Part shown: positions 19,070-29,348 of the stretch, piece by piece
Layout: the number at the start of each line of letters is the position of its first letter
How positions within the stretch are numbered: the stretch's first letter is position 1
Assembly: GCF_002086515.1 (NCBI RefSeq)
Contig: NZ_MVHH01000018.1
Span: forward strand, 1 to 64,000
DNA from: Mycolicibacter arupensis
Lineage (GTDB): Bacteria; Actinomycetota; Actinomycetes; Mycobacteriales; Mycobacteriaceae
Length of the DNA stretch: 64,000 bases
Direction: 5' to 3'
Notes under the pieces: generated by a model
Told to the model about the DNA's origin: nothing
The model's input: only the letters and a program-made list of their open reading frames with translations
Databases searched by the model: none
Program-made: the position numbers and the translations under genes

Positions 19070-20590
19070 ATGACCGCCACCAATTCAGTCGCCAGCTTCA
19101 CCGGCACCGGAACCGTGTTCAGCCCCGCCACCGGGGAGACTGCCGGTGAGGTGCGCTGGACCGATCCTTCCGATGTCGCCACGATTGCAGCCGGGCTGCG
19201 CACCGCCCAGCGCGAGTGGGAGCACCGTGGTGCCAAGGGCCGCGCCAAGGCCCTGGCCCGTTTCGCGGTGTGGCTCGGTGACAACCGGGACGAGATCGAG
19301 AGGCTGCTGATCGCCGAGACCGGCAAATCCAGCACCGACGCCGCCCAAGAAGTCCCGCTGCTGATCATGATCCTGTCGTACGTGATCAAGGTGATGGAGA
19401 AGGCGGTTGCGCCGGAGACCCGGCCGGCGTCGACGCCGGTGCTGAAGGTCAAGAAGATCACCATCCACTATCGGCCGCGTCCGGTAGTCGGCGTGATCGC
19501 GCCGTGGAACTACCCGGTGGCCAACGCCCTGATGGATGCGATCGGCGCCTTGGCGGCCGGATGCGCCGTGTTGCTCAAGCCGTCCGAGCAGACCCCACTG
19601 ACCGCGGAACTGCTGCGCCAGGGCTGGCTGGCCTCCGGTGGCCCGGATGTGTTCGCGGTGGTGCAGGGTGCTCGCGAAGTGGCCGAAGCGGTGATCGACA
19701 ACTCCGACTACGTGCAGTTCACCGGCTCCACCGCCACCGGCCGCAAGGTCGCCGAGCGTGCCGCGAGCCGGCTGATCCCGGTCAGCCTGGAACTGGGCGG
19801 CAAGGACCCGATGATCGTGTGCGAGGACGCCGACATCGACCTGGCCGCGCACGCCGCAGTCTGGGGCGCGATGTTCAACGCCGGACAGACCTGCGTCTCG
19901 GTCGAGCGGGTCTATGTGCTCGAGCCCGTCTACGACAAGTTCGTTGCCGCGGTCGTCCGCGACGTCGAGGCCCTGCAAATGGGCGTCGGTGAAGGCAAGC
20001 ACTTCGGTGCCTTGATCAGTGAGCAGCAGCTGGCGATCGCCGAACGGCACGTCAAGGAGGCAGTGGCAGCCGGAGCGCGCGCGTTGACCGGCGGCGAACG
20101 CGCAGGGGGACCGGGCAGCTTCTTCCCGCCCACTGTGCTGGTCGACGTGGATCACTCGATGGCCTGCATGACCGAGGAGACCTTCGGTCCGACCCTGCCG
20201 ATCATGAAGGTTGCCAGCGTCGAAGAGGCGATTCGCCTCGCCAACGACAGCGTCTACGGGCTGAGCGCATCGGTGTTCTCCCGCGATGTCGCCCGTGCCA
20301 AAGACATTGCACTGCAGCTGGACTGCGGGGCGGTGAACGTCAACGACGTGATCTCCAACCTGATGTGCACCACCGCTCCGATGGGCGGCTGGAAGACATC
20401 GGGCATCGGGGCGCGTTTTGGCGGCGAGGACGGCATCCGCAAGTTCTGCAAGCAGGAGACCGTCGTGGTGCCGCGCACGAATGTCGGCGCGGGCGGTAAC
20501 TACTACCACAACTCGCTGGCCACACTGGCTCGCACCAACCGGCTGCTCACCCGGATCGTGTTGGCGCGACCGCGACGCACCGCAAAATAG
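19070..20590 (+). CDS. Aldehyde dehydrogenase family protein
   Basis: A 506-residue NAD(P)-dependent aldehyde dehydrogenase. APWNYP, FTGSTATGRKVAE, catalytic Glu241 (LELGGKDP) and catalytic Cys275 (NAGQTCVSVERV) are all present with the usual spacing of 34. The C-terminal 40 residues past the core are basic. It overlaps by one base the membrane protein gene that follows. It resembles the succinate-semialdehyde/coniferyl-aldehyde group, but the substrate is not decided by sequence. Confidence 0.93.
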   Translation: MTATNSVASFTGTGTVFSPATGETAGEVRWTDPSDVATIAAGLRTAQREWEHRGAKGRAKALARFAVWLGDNRDEIERLLIAETGKSSTDAAQEVPLLIMILSYVIKVMEKAVAPETRPASTPVLKVKKITIHYRPRPVVGVIAPWNYPVANALMDAIGALAAGCAVLLKPSEQTPLTAELLRQGWLASGGPDVFAVVQGAREVAEAVIDNSDYVQFTGSTATGRKVAERAASRLIPVSLELGGKDPMIVCEDADIDLAAHAAVWGAMFNAGQTCVSVERVYVLEPVYDKFVAAVVRDVEALQMGVGEGKHFGALISEQQLAIAERHVKEAVAAGARALTGGERAGGPGSFFPPTVLVDVDHSMACMTEETFGPTLPIMKVASVEEAIRLANDSVYGLSASVFSRDVARAKDIALQLDCGAVNVNDVISNLMCTTAPMGGWKTSGIGARFGGEDGIRKFCKQETVVVPRTNVGAGGNYYHNSLATLARTNRLLTRIVLARPRRTAK

Positions 20591-21420
20591 TGCGCGTCTT
20601 TTCGGCGGCGCTGTTCTGGCTGCTGGCCACCGTGACGTTTGCGGTGGCACTGCCGACGGCGTGGGCGCAGACCAACCTCATCGATGCCGACGGCTATGCG
20701 CGGCTGGCCGAGCATGCCGCAGCTCAACCCGCCCTGCAGGACGCGGTGGCCGCTGAGCTCAGCGCCCAGACGGTGATGTTGATCAGGGCCAGTGGTTTCG
20801 GTATCGACCCGTCGGAGGTGCGGGCTGCGGCCCGTTCCTTCACCACGGGACCGTCGTTTCCCCCGCAGTTCGTCCGGGTCAACCGGGACGGGCACGCTTG
20901 GCTGCTCAACGTCGGCGATCCGGGCCCCTGGGAGATCGACGTGATCCCGATGCTGCGTGACGACGCGTTTGCCCAATTGTTGGCCGACTACCCGATCACG
21001 CTGCCCGCCACGCTGACGATTCCCCTGACCTCGACGTCGACGGAGGTGATGCGGCCCGGTGGGCTGCACCGGCTGTCGGTGTGGGGACCGCTGCTCAGCG
21101 TCGTGCTGGGCGCGATGGCCGGGCTCTGCGCGATCCTGACGCTGGTCGCGGCACACCATCGCGGTCGGGCGTTGGCGAGTCTGGGTGTGTCGGCGCTGCT
21201 GGTGGGTGCGGTCGGCTGGTCGGGGATCGAAGTGGCACGACGCTTCCTGGGCCAGGTGCTCAGCCAGGCCACCGGCGATGTCCGCCGGATCGCCTATGCC
21301 CTGGTGGACGTCGCCGAAGCCAGCTTGCACCAATGGCTGGGCGTGACCCTGGCCGCCGGTGCGGTGCTGGTGGTGGTGGGCGTCGGGGTCGCCGTGCTGG
21401 GCGGGCTGCGCAAGTCCTGA
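20590..21420 (+). CDS. Conserved mycobacterial-type membrane protein
   Basis: A 276-residue protein of unknown function. It has an N-terminal signal or anchor (residues 1-27), an extracytoplasmic segment (about 28-155) and three hydrophobic helices near 170-195, 198-218 and 250-272. The GTG start shares a base with the stop of the aldehyde dehydrogenase, so expression is coupled. I recognise no catalytic motif. Confidence 0.75.
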   Translation: MRVFSAALFWLLATVTFAVALPTAWAQTNLIDADGYARLAEHAAAQPALQDAVAAELSAQTVMLIRASGFGIDPSEVRAAARSFTTGPSFPPQFVRVNRDGHAWLLNVGDPGPWEIDVIPMLRDDAFAQLLADYPITLPATLTIPLTSTSTEVMRPGGLHRLSVWGPLLSVVLGAMAGLCAILTLVAAHHRGRALASLGVSALLVGAVGWSGIEVARRFLGQVLSQATGDVRRIAYALVDVAEASLHQWLGVTLAAGAVLVVVGVGVAVLGGLRKS

Positions 21421-21450
21421 CCGCACGGCGACACTCGGGCAACGGCGCTC

Positions 21451-23502
21451 TCAGTCCGGAGTGCCCAACATCCGCCACAGGAACGAGAAGCTGAGCGCTG
21501 ACTTGAACGCGGCCTGCGCGTTGTCTGCCGCCCCGCCGTGACCACCCTCGATGTTCTCGTAGTAGGCGACCCGATGCCCGGCCTCCTGCAGTGCCGCGGT
21601 CATCTTGCGGGCATGGCCCGGATGCACGCGGTCATCGCGGGTGGACGTGGTGATCAGAATCGGCGGGTACGCCGCATCAGCCGAAATGTTCTGGTAGGGA
21701 GAGTATTTGCTGATGAACTCCCACTCCTGGGGATCGTCGGGGTCGCCGTATTCGGCCACCCAGGACGCGCCGGCCAACAGCAGGTGGTAGCGCCGCATAT
21801 CCAGTAGCGGCACCTGGCACACCAGCGCCCCGAACAGCTCCGGGTATGCGGTGAGCATGATGCCCATCAGCAGGCCGCCGTTGCTGCCTCCTACCGCGCC
21901 GAGTTGATCGACCCGGGTGATGCCGCGATTCACCAGATCGGTTGCCACGGCGGCGAAGTCCTCGGCCACCAGGTGGCGGCCGGCGCGCATGGCCTGGGTG
22001 TGCCACCCGGGCCCGTATTCGCCGCCGCCACGGATGTTGGCCAGCACGTAGGTGCCGCCGCGCGCCAGCCACAACCGGCCCAGCACGCCGTCGTAGCCGG
22101 GTGTGCGCGCCACCTCGAATCCGCCGTAGCCGCCCAGCAGCGTGGCGCCGGTGGCCGCGGCGGGGCGCACCACGAAGTAGGGGATCGCGGTGCCGTCTTT
22201 CGAGGTCGCGAAATACTGATTGACCGTCAGGCCTTCGGCGTCGAAAAATGCCGGTGCCGACTTGATCTCGGTCAGCGGGCCGTCCACCGGACCGTGCAGC
22301 AGTCGAGAAGGTCGGTCGAATCCGCTTGAGTCCAGGAAGATCTCGTCCCCGGTGTCGTCGGCGGCCGCGATCACGGTGTTGGTGTTGGCCGGGACCGCGT
22401 CGACCGGTCGCCGCGTCCAGTCCCCCGGCGTGACGATCTCCACTCGGCTGGCCACGTCATGCAGGGTGACCAGGACCAGGCGATCCCGAGTCCACGCGTA
22501 ATGATTCAGCGCGGTGTGAGCATCCGGCTCGAAGACAACGCTGCACTGCGCGGTGCCAGCGAGGAACTCGTCATAGTCGGCGGCCAGCAGCGAGCCGGCC
22601 CGGTATGACGCGGTGCCGGTGTCCCAGTCGGTGCGCAGGTCGATCAGAATCCACTGTCGGTGCACCGACACCGAGGCGTCGGTGGGTGCGTCGATGCGGA
22701 TCAGCTCTTGCTGGCCGGGGAGGCCACGCAACTCGTAGACCTCGTCATTGAAGAAGTCGATCGCGCGCGACACCAGGGTCCGTTCGAAGCCGGGGGTGCG
22801 GTCTCGGCCCGCGGCCACCACCACATCGGTGGCCGATCCGGTGAACACCGTTTCGGCCTGCGCCAGGTCTTGGCCGCGACGCCATCGCTTCACCATCCGG
22901 GGATAGCCGGACTCGGTCAGGGAATCGGCGCCGAAGTCGGTGCCCACCAGGACGGTGTCGTGGTCCTCCCAGCCGATCCGCGTCTTGGCCTCCGGGAGTT
23001 CGAAGCCCTGGCCATCAGGTCCTATGAATTCCCTTGCTGCCATATCGAATTCGCGGACCACCACCGCATCCGATCCGCCCCGTGACAGTGAGATCAAGGC
23101 TCGGGTGTGATCGGGTTCGATCACGTTCGCCCCACCCCACACCCAGTTCTCGCCATCGGTGCGGGCCAACGCATCCAGGTCGATCACCACATCCCATTGC
23201 GGGCTGTCGGTGCGGTAGCTCTCTGATGTGGTGCGCCGCCACAGCCCGCGAGGGTTGTCGGCATCACGCCAGAAGTTGTAGAGGTACTCACCCCGGCGCC
23301 GCACGTAGGGGATCCGGGCGTCGGTGTCGAGCACCTCGCGGGCGGCGGTGCGCATCGCCTCGAACTCGTCGCCGGCGAACTCGTCGACAGTCGGGCCGTT
23401 GTGGGCGCGCACCCATTCCAGGGCGCGTTCGCCGGTAACGTCTTCTAGCCACAGGTGCGGGTCTTCGGGGTCGTGGGCAGGCTGCGCAGGCATGGAAGTC
23501 AT
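21451..23502 (-). CDS. S9 prolyl oligopeptidase-family serine peptidase
   Basis: A 683-residue peptidase with an N-terminal beta-propeller and C-terminal alpha/beta-hydrolase domain. The catalytic triad is visible: Ser540 in GGSNGG, Asp623/Asp624 in STRDDRVHPG and His655 in IEGGHGG. I start at ATG 23502, which precedes PHLWLEDVTGERALEWV, the family N-terminus; a second ATG follows three codons later. No signal peptide, so it is cytoplasmic. It corresponds to Rv0457c in both sequence feel and position beside the Rv0458-type aldehyde dehydrogenase. Confidence 0.93.
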   Translation of the reverse strand: MTSMPAQPAHDPEDPHLWLEDVTGERALEWVRAHNGPTVDEFAGDEFEAMRTAAREVLDTDARIPYVRRRGEYLYNFWRDADNPRGLWRRTTSESYRTDSPQWDVVIDLDALARTDGENWVWGGANVIEPDHTRALISLSRGGSDAVVVREFDMAAREFIGPDGQGFELPEAKTRIGWEDHDTVLVGTDFGADSLTESGYPRMVKRWRRGQDLAQAETVFTGSATDVVVAAGRDRTPGFERTLVSRAIDFFNDEVYELRGLPGQQELIRIDAPTDASVSVHRQWILIDLRTDWDTGTASYRAGSLLAADYDEFLAGTAQCSVVFEPDAHTALNHYAWTRDRLVLVTLHDVASRVEIVTPGDWTRRPVDAVPANTNTVIAAADDTGDEIFLDSSGFDRPSRLLHGPVDGPLTEIKSAPAFFDAEGLTVNQYFATSKDGTAIPYFVVRPAAATGATLLGGYGGFEVARTPGYDGVLGRLWLARGGTYVLANIRGGGEYGPGWHTQAMRAGRHLVAEDFAAVATDLVNRGITRVDQLGAVGGSNGGLLMGIMLTAYPELFGALVCQVPLLDMRRYHLLLAGASWVAEYGDPDDPQEWEFISKYSPYQNISADAAYPPILITTSTRDDRVHPGHARKMTAALQEAGHRVAYYENIEGGHGGAADNAQAAFKSALSFSFLWRMLGTPD

Positions 23503-23558
23503 TGTGACCGTGACGGTAGTGTGAGTTGAGTAACACCCACGGCTAAGGAGCAGCATCG

Positions 23559-25091
23559 ATGACCGTTTTCGCACGTCCGGGTTCGGCAGGCGCACTGATG
23601 AGCTACGAATCCCGTTACGGCAATTTCATCGGCGGCCAGTGGGTGGCGCCGGTCGGCGGTGAGTATTTCGAGAACACCACACCGGTCACCGGCCAGCCGT
23701 TCTGCGAGATCCCCCGGTCGACCGCGGCCGACATCGACCTGGCGCTCGACGCCGCGCACGCCGCCGCACCGGCGTGGGGCAAGACATCCCCGGCCGAGCG
23801 GGCCGATGTGCTGGCCAAGATCGCCGACCGGATCGACGCGAACCGCGAGGCGCTGGCGGTGGCCGAGGTGTGGGACAACGGCAAGCCGATCCGGGAGACC
23901 CTGGCCGCCGACATTCCGTTGGCCGCGGACCACTTCCGGTACTTCGCCGCCGCGATCCGCACCCAGGAGGGTGCGCTGAGCCAGCTCGACGACGACACCG
24001 TCGCTTATCACTTCCACGAGCCGCTGGGTGTGGTCGGCCAGATCATCCCGTGGAACTTCCCGCTGTTGATGGCCGCCTGGAAGCTGGCGCCCGCGCTGGC
24101 CGCCGGCAACGCGGTGGTCCTCAAGCCCGCCGAGCAGACCCCCGCCTCGATCCTGTTCCTGATGAGCCTGATCGGTGACCTGCTCCCGCCGGGAGTGGTC
24201 AACGTGGTCAACGGATTCGGTGTCGAGGCCGGCAAACCGCTGGCGACCAGCAACCGGATCGCCAAGATCGGCTTCACCGGCGAGACCACCACCGGCCGGC
24301 TGATCATGCAGTACGCCAGCCAGAACCTGATCCCGGTCACCCTGGAATTGGGCGGCAAGAGTCCCAACATCTTCTTCGCCGACGTCCTGGCGGGCGGGGG
24401 CGGCCAGGACGACTTCACCGACAAGGCGCTCGAAGGGTTCGCCGGATTCGCCCTCAACCAGGGCGAGGTGTGCACCTGCCCGTCACGGTCACTGCTGCAG
24501 GCGTCCATCTACGACGAGTTCCTGGAGCTGGCCGCCATCCGCACCAAGGCGATCCGCCAAGGCGACCCGCTGGACAGCACCACGATGATCGGCGCACAGG
24601 CCTCCAACGACCAGCTGGAGAAGATTCTGTCCTACATCGAGATCGGCAAGGGAGAAGGCGCGAAGGTCGTCACCGGCGGTGAGCGCGCCGAGCTCGGTGG
24701 CGAGCTGTCCGGCGGCTACTACGTGCAGCCCACGATCTTCGCCGGCCACAACAAGATGCGGGTGTTCCAGGAGGAGATCTTCGGGCCCGTGGTCTCGGTG
24801 ACCTCGTTCACCGACTACGCCGAGGCCATCGCGATCGCCAACGACACCCTCTACGGCCTGGCCGCCGGAGTCTGGAGCCGCGACGGCAACACCGCCTACC
24901 GCGCCGGACGCGACATCCAGGCCGGACGGGTCTGGGTCAACTGCTATCACGCCTACCCCGCTCACGCGGCGTTCGGTGGCTACAAGCAGTCCGGCATCGG
25001 CCGGGAGAACCACAAGATGGTGCTCGACCACTACCAGCACACCAAGAACCTGCTGGTGTCCTACTCCCAGACGGCGCAGGGTCTTTTTTGA
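23559..25091 (+). CDS. Aldehyde dehydrogenase (Rv0458 type)
   Basis: A 510-residue NAD-dependent aldehyde dehydrogenase. [18 protein letters not shown], catalytic Glu263 (LELGGKSP) and Cys305 ([12 protein letters not shown]) are present. The insert between Glu and Cys ([19 protein letters not shown]) is typical of the acetaldehyde/chloroacetaldehyde subgroup. AAGGAG lies eight bases before the ATG. The DUF779 protein gene follows, a pairing seen repeatedly in actinobacteria, and suggests the two work together on short aldehydes. Confidence 0.95.
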   Translation: MTVFARPGSAGALMSYESRYGNFIGGQWVAPVGGEYFENTTPVTGQPFCEIPRSTAADIDLALDAAHAAAPAWGKTSPAERADVLAKIADRIDANREALAVAEVWDNGKPIRETLAADIPLAADHFRYFAAAIRTQEGALSQLDDDTVAYHFHEPLGVVGQIIPWNFPLLMAAWKLAPALAAGNAVVLKPAEQTPASILFLMSLIGDLLPPGVVNVVNGFGVEAGKPLATSNRIAKIGFTGETTTGRLIMQYASQNLIPVTLELGGKSPNIFFADVLAGGGGQDDFTDKALEGFAGFALNQGEVCTCPSRSLLQASIYDEFLELAAIRTKAIRQGDPLDSTTMIGAQASNDQLEKILSYIEIGKGEGAKVVTGGERAELGGELSGGYYVQPTIFAGHNKMRVFQEEIFGPVVSVTSFTDYAEAIAIANDTLYGLAAGVWSRDGNTAYRAGRDIQAGRVWVNCYHAYPAHAAFGGYKQSGIGRENHKMVLDHYQHTKNLLVSYSQTAQGLF

Positions 25092-25104
25092 TGGGCCTGT
25101 TCTG

Positions 25105-25509
25105 ATGGACGCACCGGCGCGGGCGCTGATCACCGACGCGGCCGCCGACCTGGTGGCCCGGCTGGTGGCACGCCACGGTCCGGTGATGTTCCATCAGTCC
25201 GGCGGCTGCTGCGACGGGTCGGCGCCGATGTGCTACCCCGACGGGGATTTCCTCATCGGCGAGCACGACGTGCTGCTCGGTGTCCTGGATGCGGCGGGCA
25301 TCGAGGTACCGATCTGGATCTCCGGTCCGCAGTTCGCCGCGTGGAAGCACACCCAGCTGACCATCGACGTGGTGCCCGGTCGCGGCGCCGGCTTCAGCCT
25401 GGAAGCACCCGAGGGATTGCGGTTCCTGACCCGCAGCCGGGCCTTCACCGAAGCCGAGAACACGGCGCTGGAAACAATCCCGGTGATCACCGGGTCGCTA
25501 CCACGCTGA
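25105..25509 (+). CDS. DUF779 family protein
   Basis: A 134-residue protein of the DUF779 family, often the partner of an aldehyde dehydrogenase. It contains a Cys-rich loop, SGGCCDGSAPMC (residues 34-45), which could bind a metal. It starts at ATG 25105, 13 bp after the dehydrogenase. It matches Rv0459 by position. Biochemical role not established. Confidence 0.88.
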   Translation: MDAPARALITDAAADLVARLVARHGPVMFHQSGGCCDGSAPMCYPDGDFLIGEHDVLLGVLDAAGIEVPIWISGPQFAAWKHTQLTIDVVPGRGAGFSLEAPEGLRFLTRSRAFTEAENTALETIPVITGSLPR

Positions 25510-25538
25510 GCACCTCGATCGCCGTAAAATCTGCTGGT

Positions 25539-25817
25539 GTGATCCCGCTGCCGCGCCCCTGGTTGCTCAGCAGCGCGATGCTGGTCGGGGCCGCGGCAGG
25601 CGTGCTCATCGGCATCGGATTGAGCCTGCTGATCTCCGCGCCGATCCGCCCGGATATCGCGATCACACTGGTGCTCGGTGCGCCCAGCGTCGCGGGGTTG
25701 GTGCTGTTGTTCGTGGCGTCGCGCCGATGGGTTGCGGCACTGGGAGCGTCGCTGCTGGCGATGGCCGTCGGATGGTTCGGGGCGCTGGCCGCTATTCAGG
25801 TGGTATCGGGTGTCTGA
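25539..25817 (+). CDS. Small three-helix membrane protein
   Basis: A 92-residue, almost entirely hydrophobic protein with three transmembrane segments (about 7-30, 38-58, 64-88). It starts at GTG 25539. Its end overlaps the next gene by 8 bp. It sits at the position of Rv0460. No function can be assigned. Confidence 0.75.
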   Translation: MIPLPRPWLLSSAMLVGAAAGVLIGIGLSLLISAPIRPDIAITLVLGAPSVAGLVLLFVASRRWVAALGASLLAMAVGWFGALAAIQVVSGV

Positions 25818-26361
25818 GGACATCGACACCGGGGCGCTGCCGATGACCGAGCCGCACATGGCTCCGATCTTCGACACCGGCCCCCACCCCGTGCCCTTGC
25901 CCGGCGCGTCGGAGGGGCCCAGCACCGGGCCGGAGCCGATTCCGGTGCCGACGGCGCACCCCGCGCCGCAAAACCCTGCCTCGCCCGCCGTGCTGGCGCC
26001 GGCCAAGCCGCCCAAGCCGGTGGTGGTCGCGGGCCAATACCGATACCTGAAGTGGTGGCAGCTGGCCCTGGCGCTGGTGGCGGTCTGGATTCCGGCGGCC
26101 GGGATCGGACTGGGGCTGTTCGCCTGGTGGTACTCGCTGGCCGACAAGACCCCGGCCGTCTTCGTGGTGCTGGTCTATGCGGTGGTGTGTACCGTCGCCG
26201 GGCTGATCGTGGCGATGGTGGCCGAGCGACCGGTGCTCTCGGCGGTGGCGATCGCGCTGATGTCGGCCGTGTTCGGGTCCGCTCTCGCCGCGGCGCCGCT
26301 CTACGGCCACCACTACTGCCAGCATGTGAGTCGTTGCGTCGCCGGAATCCTCCCGTACTGA
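25810..26361 (+). CDS. Proline-rich membrane protein (Rv0461 position)
   Basis: A 183-residue protein with a proline-rich cytoplasmic-type N-terminus (about 1-75) and three hydrophobic helices (about 82-106, 114-136, 140-160), ending in a short Cys/His-containing tail (GHHYCQHVSRC). It starts at GTG 25810, overlapping the gene before. It is conserved in place upstream of lpd in mycobacteria, but the function is unknown. Confidence 0.75.
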   Translation: MSEDIDTGALPMTEPHMAPIFDTGPHPVPLPGASEGPSTGPEPIPVPTAHPAPQNPASPAVLAPAKPPKPVVVAGQYRYLKWWQLALALVAVWIPAAGIGLGLFAWWYSLADKTPAVFVVLVYAVVCTVAGLIVAMVAERPVLSAVAIALMSAVFGSALAAAPLYGHHYCQHVSRCVAGILPY

Positions 26362-26394
26362 GTCGCCGCGGCCGGTGCCCGTTAGGGTGGTTGT

Positions 26395-27789
26395 GTGACC
26401 CACTTTGACGTTGTCGTACTCGGAGCCGGGCCCGGCGGTTATGTCGCGGCCATTCGCGCCGCCCAGCTTGGCCTGAACACCGCCATCGTCGAGCCGAAGT
26501 ATTGGGGCGGGGTGTGCCTCAATGTCGGCTGCATCCCCTCGAAAGCGCTGTTGCGCAACGCCGAGCTGGCCCACATCTTCACCAAGGAAGCCCAGACCTT
26601 CGGCATCTCCGGAGAAGCCACCTTCGACTACGGGGTGGCGTTCGACCGTAGCCGCAAGGTCGCCGAGGGCCGGGTCGCCGGCGTGCACTTCCTGATGAAG
26701 AAGAACAAGATCACCGAGATCAACGGCTACGGGCGGTTCACCGACGCCCACACCCTGGCGGTCGACCTCAACGACGGCGGAACAGAAACCGTCACCTTTG
26801 ACAACGCGATCATCGCGACCGGGTCGAGCACCCGGTTGGTGCCGGGCACGTCGCTGTCGGACAACGTGGTCACCTACGAGCAGCTGATCCTGAGCCGGGA
26901 GCTGCCGAAGTCGATCATCATCGCCGGCGCCGGAGCCATCGGCATGGAGTTCTCCTACGTGCTGGCCAACTACGGCGTGGATGTGACCGTGGTCGAGTTC
27001 CTGCCGCGGGCGTTGCCCAACGAGGACGCCGACGTCTCCAAGGAGATCGAGAAGCAGTTCAAGAAGCTGGGCGTCACGATCCGCACCGGCACCAAGGTGG
27101 AGAGCGTCACCGATGACGGTTCGACGGTCACCGTGGTGGTCAGCAAGGACGGCAAGACCGAGGAGCTCAAGGCCGACAAGGTGCTGCAGGCCATCGGGTT
27201 TGCGCCCAACGTCGACGGCTACGGGCTGGAGGCGGCCGGCGTCGCGCTGACCGAGCGCCGCGCCATCGGTGTCAGCGAGTATCTGCAGACCTCGGTGCCA
27301 CACATCTACGCCATCGGCGATGTCACCGGGCTGCTGCAGTTGGCGCACGTCGCCGAGGCGCAGGGCGTGGTGGCCGCTGAGACCATCGGCGGGGCCGAGA
27401 CCATGTCGCTGGGCGATTACCGGATGATGCCGCGCGCCACCTTCTGCCAGCCGCAGGTGGCCAGCTTCGGGCTCACCGAGGAGCAGGCCAAGGCTGAAGG
27501 CTACGACGTCAAGGTCGTCAAGTTCCCGTTCACCGCCAACGGCAAGGCGCACGGTGTGGGGGACCCGAGCGGGTTCGTGAAGCTGATCGCCGACGCCCGC
27601 TATGGCGAGCTGATCGGCGGTCACCTGGTGGGCCACGATGTGTCCGAGTTGCTGCCGGAACTCACCTTGGCCCAGAAGTGGGACCTGACGGCCAATGAGC
27701 TGGCCCGCAACGTGCACACCCACCCGACCATGTCGGAGGCTCTGCAGGAGTGCTTCCACGGCCTGACCGGCCACATGATCAATTTCTAG
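26395..27789 (+). CDS. lpdC: Dihydrolipoyl dehydrogenase
   Basis: A 464-residue flavoprotein disulfide reductase, the E3 component of pyruvate and other 2-oxoacid dehydrogenases and of the mycobacterial peroxynitrite reductase complex. The FAD motif is GAGPGG, the redox disulfide is [15 protein letters not shown], the NAD-binding motif is [14 protein letters not shown], and the C-terminal interface has the His-Glu pair in [12 protein letters not shown]. It starts at GTG 26395. It matches Rv0462, the only functional Lpd in M. tuberculosis. Confidence 0.97.
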   Translation: MTHFDVVVLGAGPGGYVAAIRAAQLGLNTAIVEPKYWGGVCLNVGCIPSKALLRNAELAHIFTKEAQTFGISGEATFDYGVAFDRSRKVAEGRVAGVHFLMKKNKITEINGYGRFTDAHTLAVDLNDGGTETVTFDNAIIATGSSTRLVPGTSLSDNVVTYEQLILSRELPKSIIIAGAGAIGMEFSYVLANYGVDVTVVEFLPRALPNEDADVSKEIEKQFKKLGVTIRTGTKVESVTDDGSTVTVVVSKDGKTEELKADKVLQAIGFAPNVDGYGLEAAGVALTERRAIGVSEYLQTSVPHIYAIGDVTGLLQLAHVAEAQGVVAAETIGGAETMSLGDYRMMPRATFCQPQVASFGLTEEQAKAEGYDVKVVKFPFTANGKAHGVGDPSGFVKLIADARYGELIGGHLVGHDVSELLPELTLAQKWDLTANELARNVHTHPTMSEALQECFHGLTGHMINF

Positions 27790-28034
27790 AGGCGGCATTT
27801 CACGACTCAGCTGCCGAGGCGATGTCGGGGTCGCGCGGGTGCGATTTCGGTGAAAATGCCCAGCGTGTGGAGGCGCAAGCAGTAGTTTGAGCGTGTCTCT
27901 GACAGGTGGACGCGCCCAGGCGGTGGGGTTCGCCACAACCGCGGTCACGGGTCAAAGACGGCCAACGGTCCCTGCGGGGGCCGGGAGCCGGACTGCCGGT
28001 CATGCAGTCCTTCGTGACGCGGAGGAGTGTTCAG
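27790..28034. other. Intergenic region upstream of the PPE genes
   Basis: No gene is supported here; the small membrane protein I expect after lpdC in M. tuberculosis (Rv0463) is absent. An imperfect pair, GGCATTTCAC at 27794-27803 and GTGAAAATGCC at 27850-27860, could form a weak stem. A strong ribosome site GGAGGAG lies at 28021-28027 before the PPE gene. Confidence 0.6.
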
Positions 28035-29348
28035 GTGGGTGTTCAGGGTTGGTTGGTCGACTTCGGGGCGCTGCCGCCTGAAATCAACTCCGGCAGAATC
28101 TATTCCGGTCCCGGGTCGGCCCCCATGTTTGCCGTCGCCAGTGCCTGGGACGGCCTGGCCGGTGAGCTGCATTCGGCGGCGACATCCTATGAGACGGTGA
28201 TCGCGGATCTGACGAGTGCGGGCTGGCATGGCCCGTCGTCGGAGTCGATGGCCGCCGCGGCGGGACCCTACGCGGCCTGGCTGGCCGCCACCGCGGCGCA
28301 GGCCGAGCGGACGGCGGTTCAGGCCAAGTCGGCTGCGGGTGCCTACGAGGCCGCCTTTGCGGCGACGGTGCCACCGCCGGTGATCGTCGACAATCGGATT
28401 CTGACCGCGACGCTGATCGCGACCAACATTCTGGGGCAGAACACCGCGGCGATCGCCGCCGCCGAGGCGCACTATGCCCAGATGTGGGCCCAGGATGCCG
28501 CGGCGATGTACGGCTACGCCGGGGCCTCCGCGGCCGCCACCCGGCTGGGCCTGTTCGCCTCACCGCCCAGCACCACCGACGGCGAGGGGCAATCCGCCCA
28601 GTCGAAGGCCGTCGCGTCGGCGACCGGAGCTGCGGTCGCCGCGACCGTGCACAGCCTCACGGCCGGCGCCGCCGCGCCCACATCGGCCGGGTCCGACCTG
28701 ACCGAAATCCTGACCACGCTGACGACTCTCATCAACACGATCTCGGGACCTTACACACCGATTGGTGTGGCGGGCCTGTTCAAAAGCTGGTGGCAGGTGG
28801 CCATCAGTATTCCCAACCTGGGCACCGGCATACAGAGCCTGGGGCCCTTCCTCAGCCCCAAGATTCCGACCGGTCTCCTGACGCCGCTGCTCGCCAGTGA
28901 ACTGCTGACAACGTCATTTCCGCACGTGGCCACCCCGACGGCGGCCCTCGGGCGGGCGGGGCTGATCGGAGCGCTTTCGGTGCCGCAGAACTGGGCTGCA
29001 ACCGTTCCCGCAATCCGTTCGGTGGCAACGGCTTTGGACGGAGCAACGGTGGGTTCAGGTGCTGCGCTTGCCGGTGAGGCGCAGAGTGCCATGTTCGGCG
29101 AGGCGGCCCTGTCGAGTGTCGTTGGGCGGGGCCTGGGCGGCAGTGCCACGACTGCGATCGCCGGACCGGCCGCCCGGGGGGGCGCCGGCGGGCGCCCGCG
29201 CAGCCGGCCGGCCGGTCAGTCGCGTGCTTGCCGGCGGTTCCGGCCGTCTTACCAGCGAAGAGGTTGCCGAGGAGATCGCCACCACATCCACCGTCATCGT
29301 CATCCCGCCGAGCCGGAAGTAGCTTTCGGTCAAGGAAGGAAACCGTAA
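28035..29348 (+). CDS. PPE family protein, SVP type, apparently frameshifted near the 3' end
   Basis: A PPE-domain protein: [16 protein letters not shown] opening, WHGPSS turn, then the PPE-SVP-type region [10 protein letters not shown] and SVPQNWA. I start at GTG 28035, seven bases after GGAGGAG. As written the frame runs to 29348 (437 residues), but from about residue 383 the translation turns into Arg/His-rich out-of-frame sequence. Dropping one G from the 7-G run at 29176-29182 restores a natural-looking tail ([20 protein letters not shown]) that stops at 29322, just before the next gene's ribosome site. PPE proteins are exported by ESX systems, usually with a PE partner; none is adjacent. 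Confidence 0.85.
   Translation: MGVQGWLVDFGALPPEINSGRIYSGPGSAPMFAVASAWDGLAGELHSAATSYETVIADLTSAGWHGPSSESMAAAAGPYAAWLAATAAQAERTAVQAKSAAGAYEAAFAATVPPPVIVDNRILTATLIATNILGQNTAAIAAAEAHYAQMWAQDAAAMYGYAGASAAATRLGLFASPPSTTDGEGQSAQSKAVASATGAAVAATVHSLTAGAAAPTSAGSDLTEILTTLTTLINTISGPYTPIGVAGLFKSWWQVAISIPNLGTGIQSLGPFLSPKIPTGLLTPLLASELLTTSFPHVATPTAALGRAGLIGALSVPQNWAATVPAIRSVATALDGATVGSGAALAGEAQSAMFGEAALSSVVGRGLGGSATTAIAGPAARGGAGGRPRSRPAGQSRACRRFRPSYQRRGCRGDRHHIHRHRHPAEPEVAFGQGRKP

Noticed and set aside
27800..28003. 67-residue minus-strand frame between lpdC and the PPE gene
   Set aside because: Arg/Pro-rich translation, no ribosome site, and no resemblance to the small membrane protein expected there.
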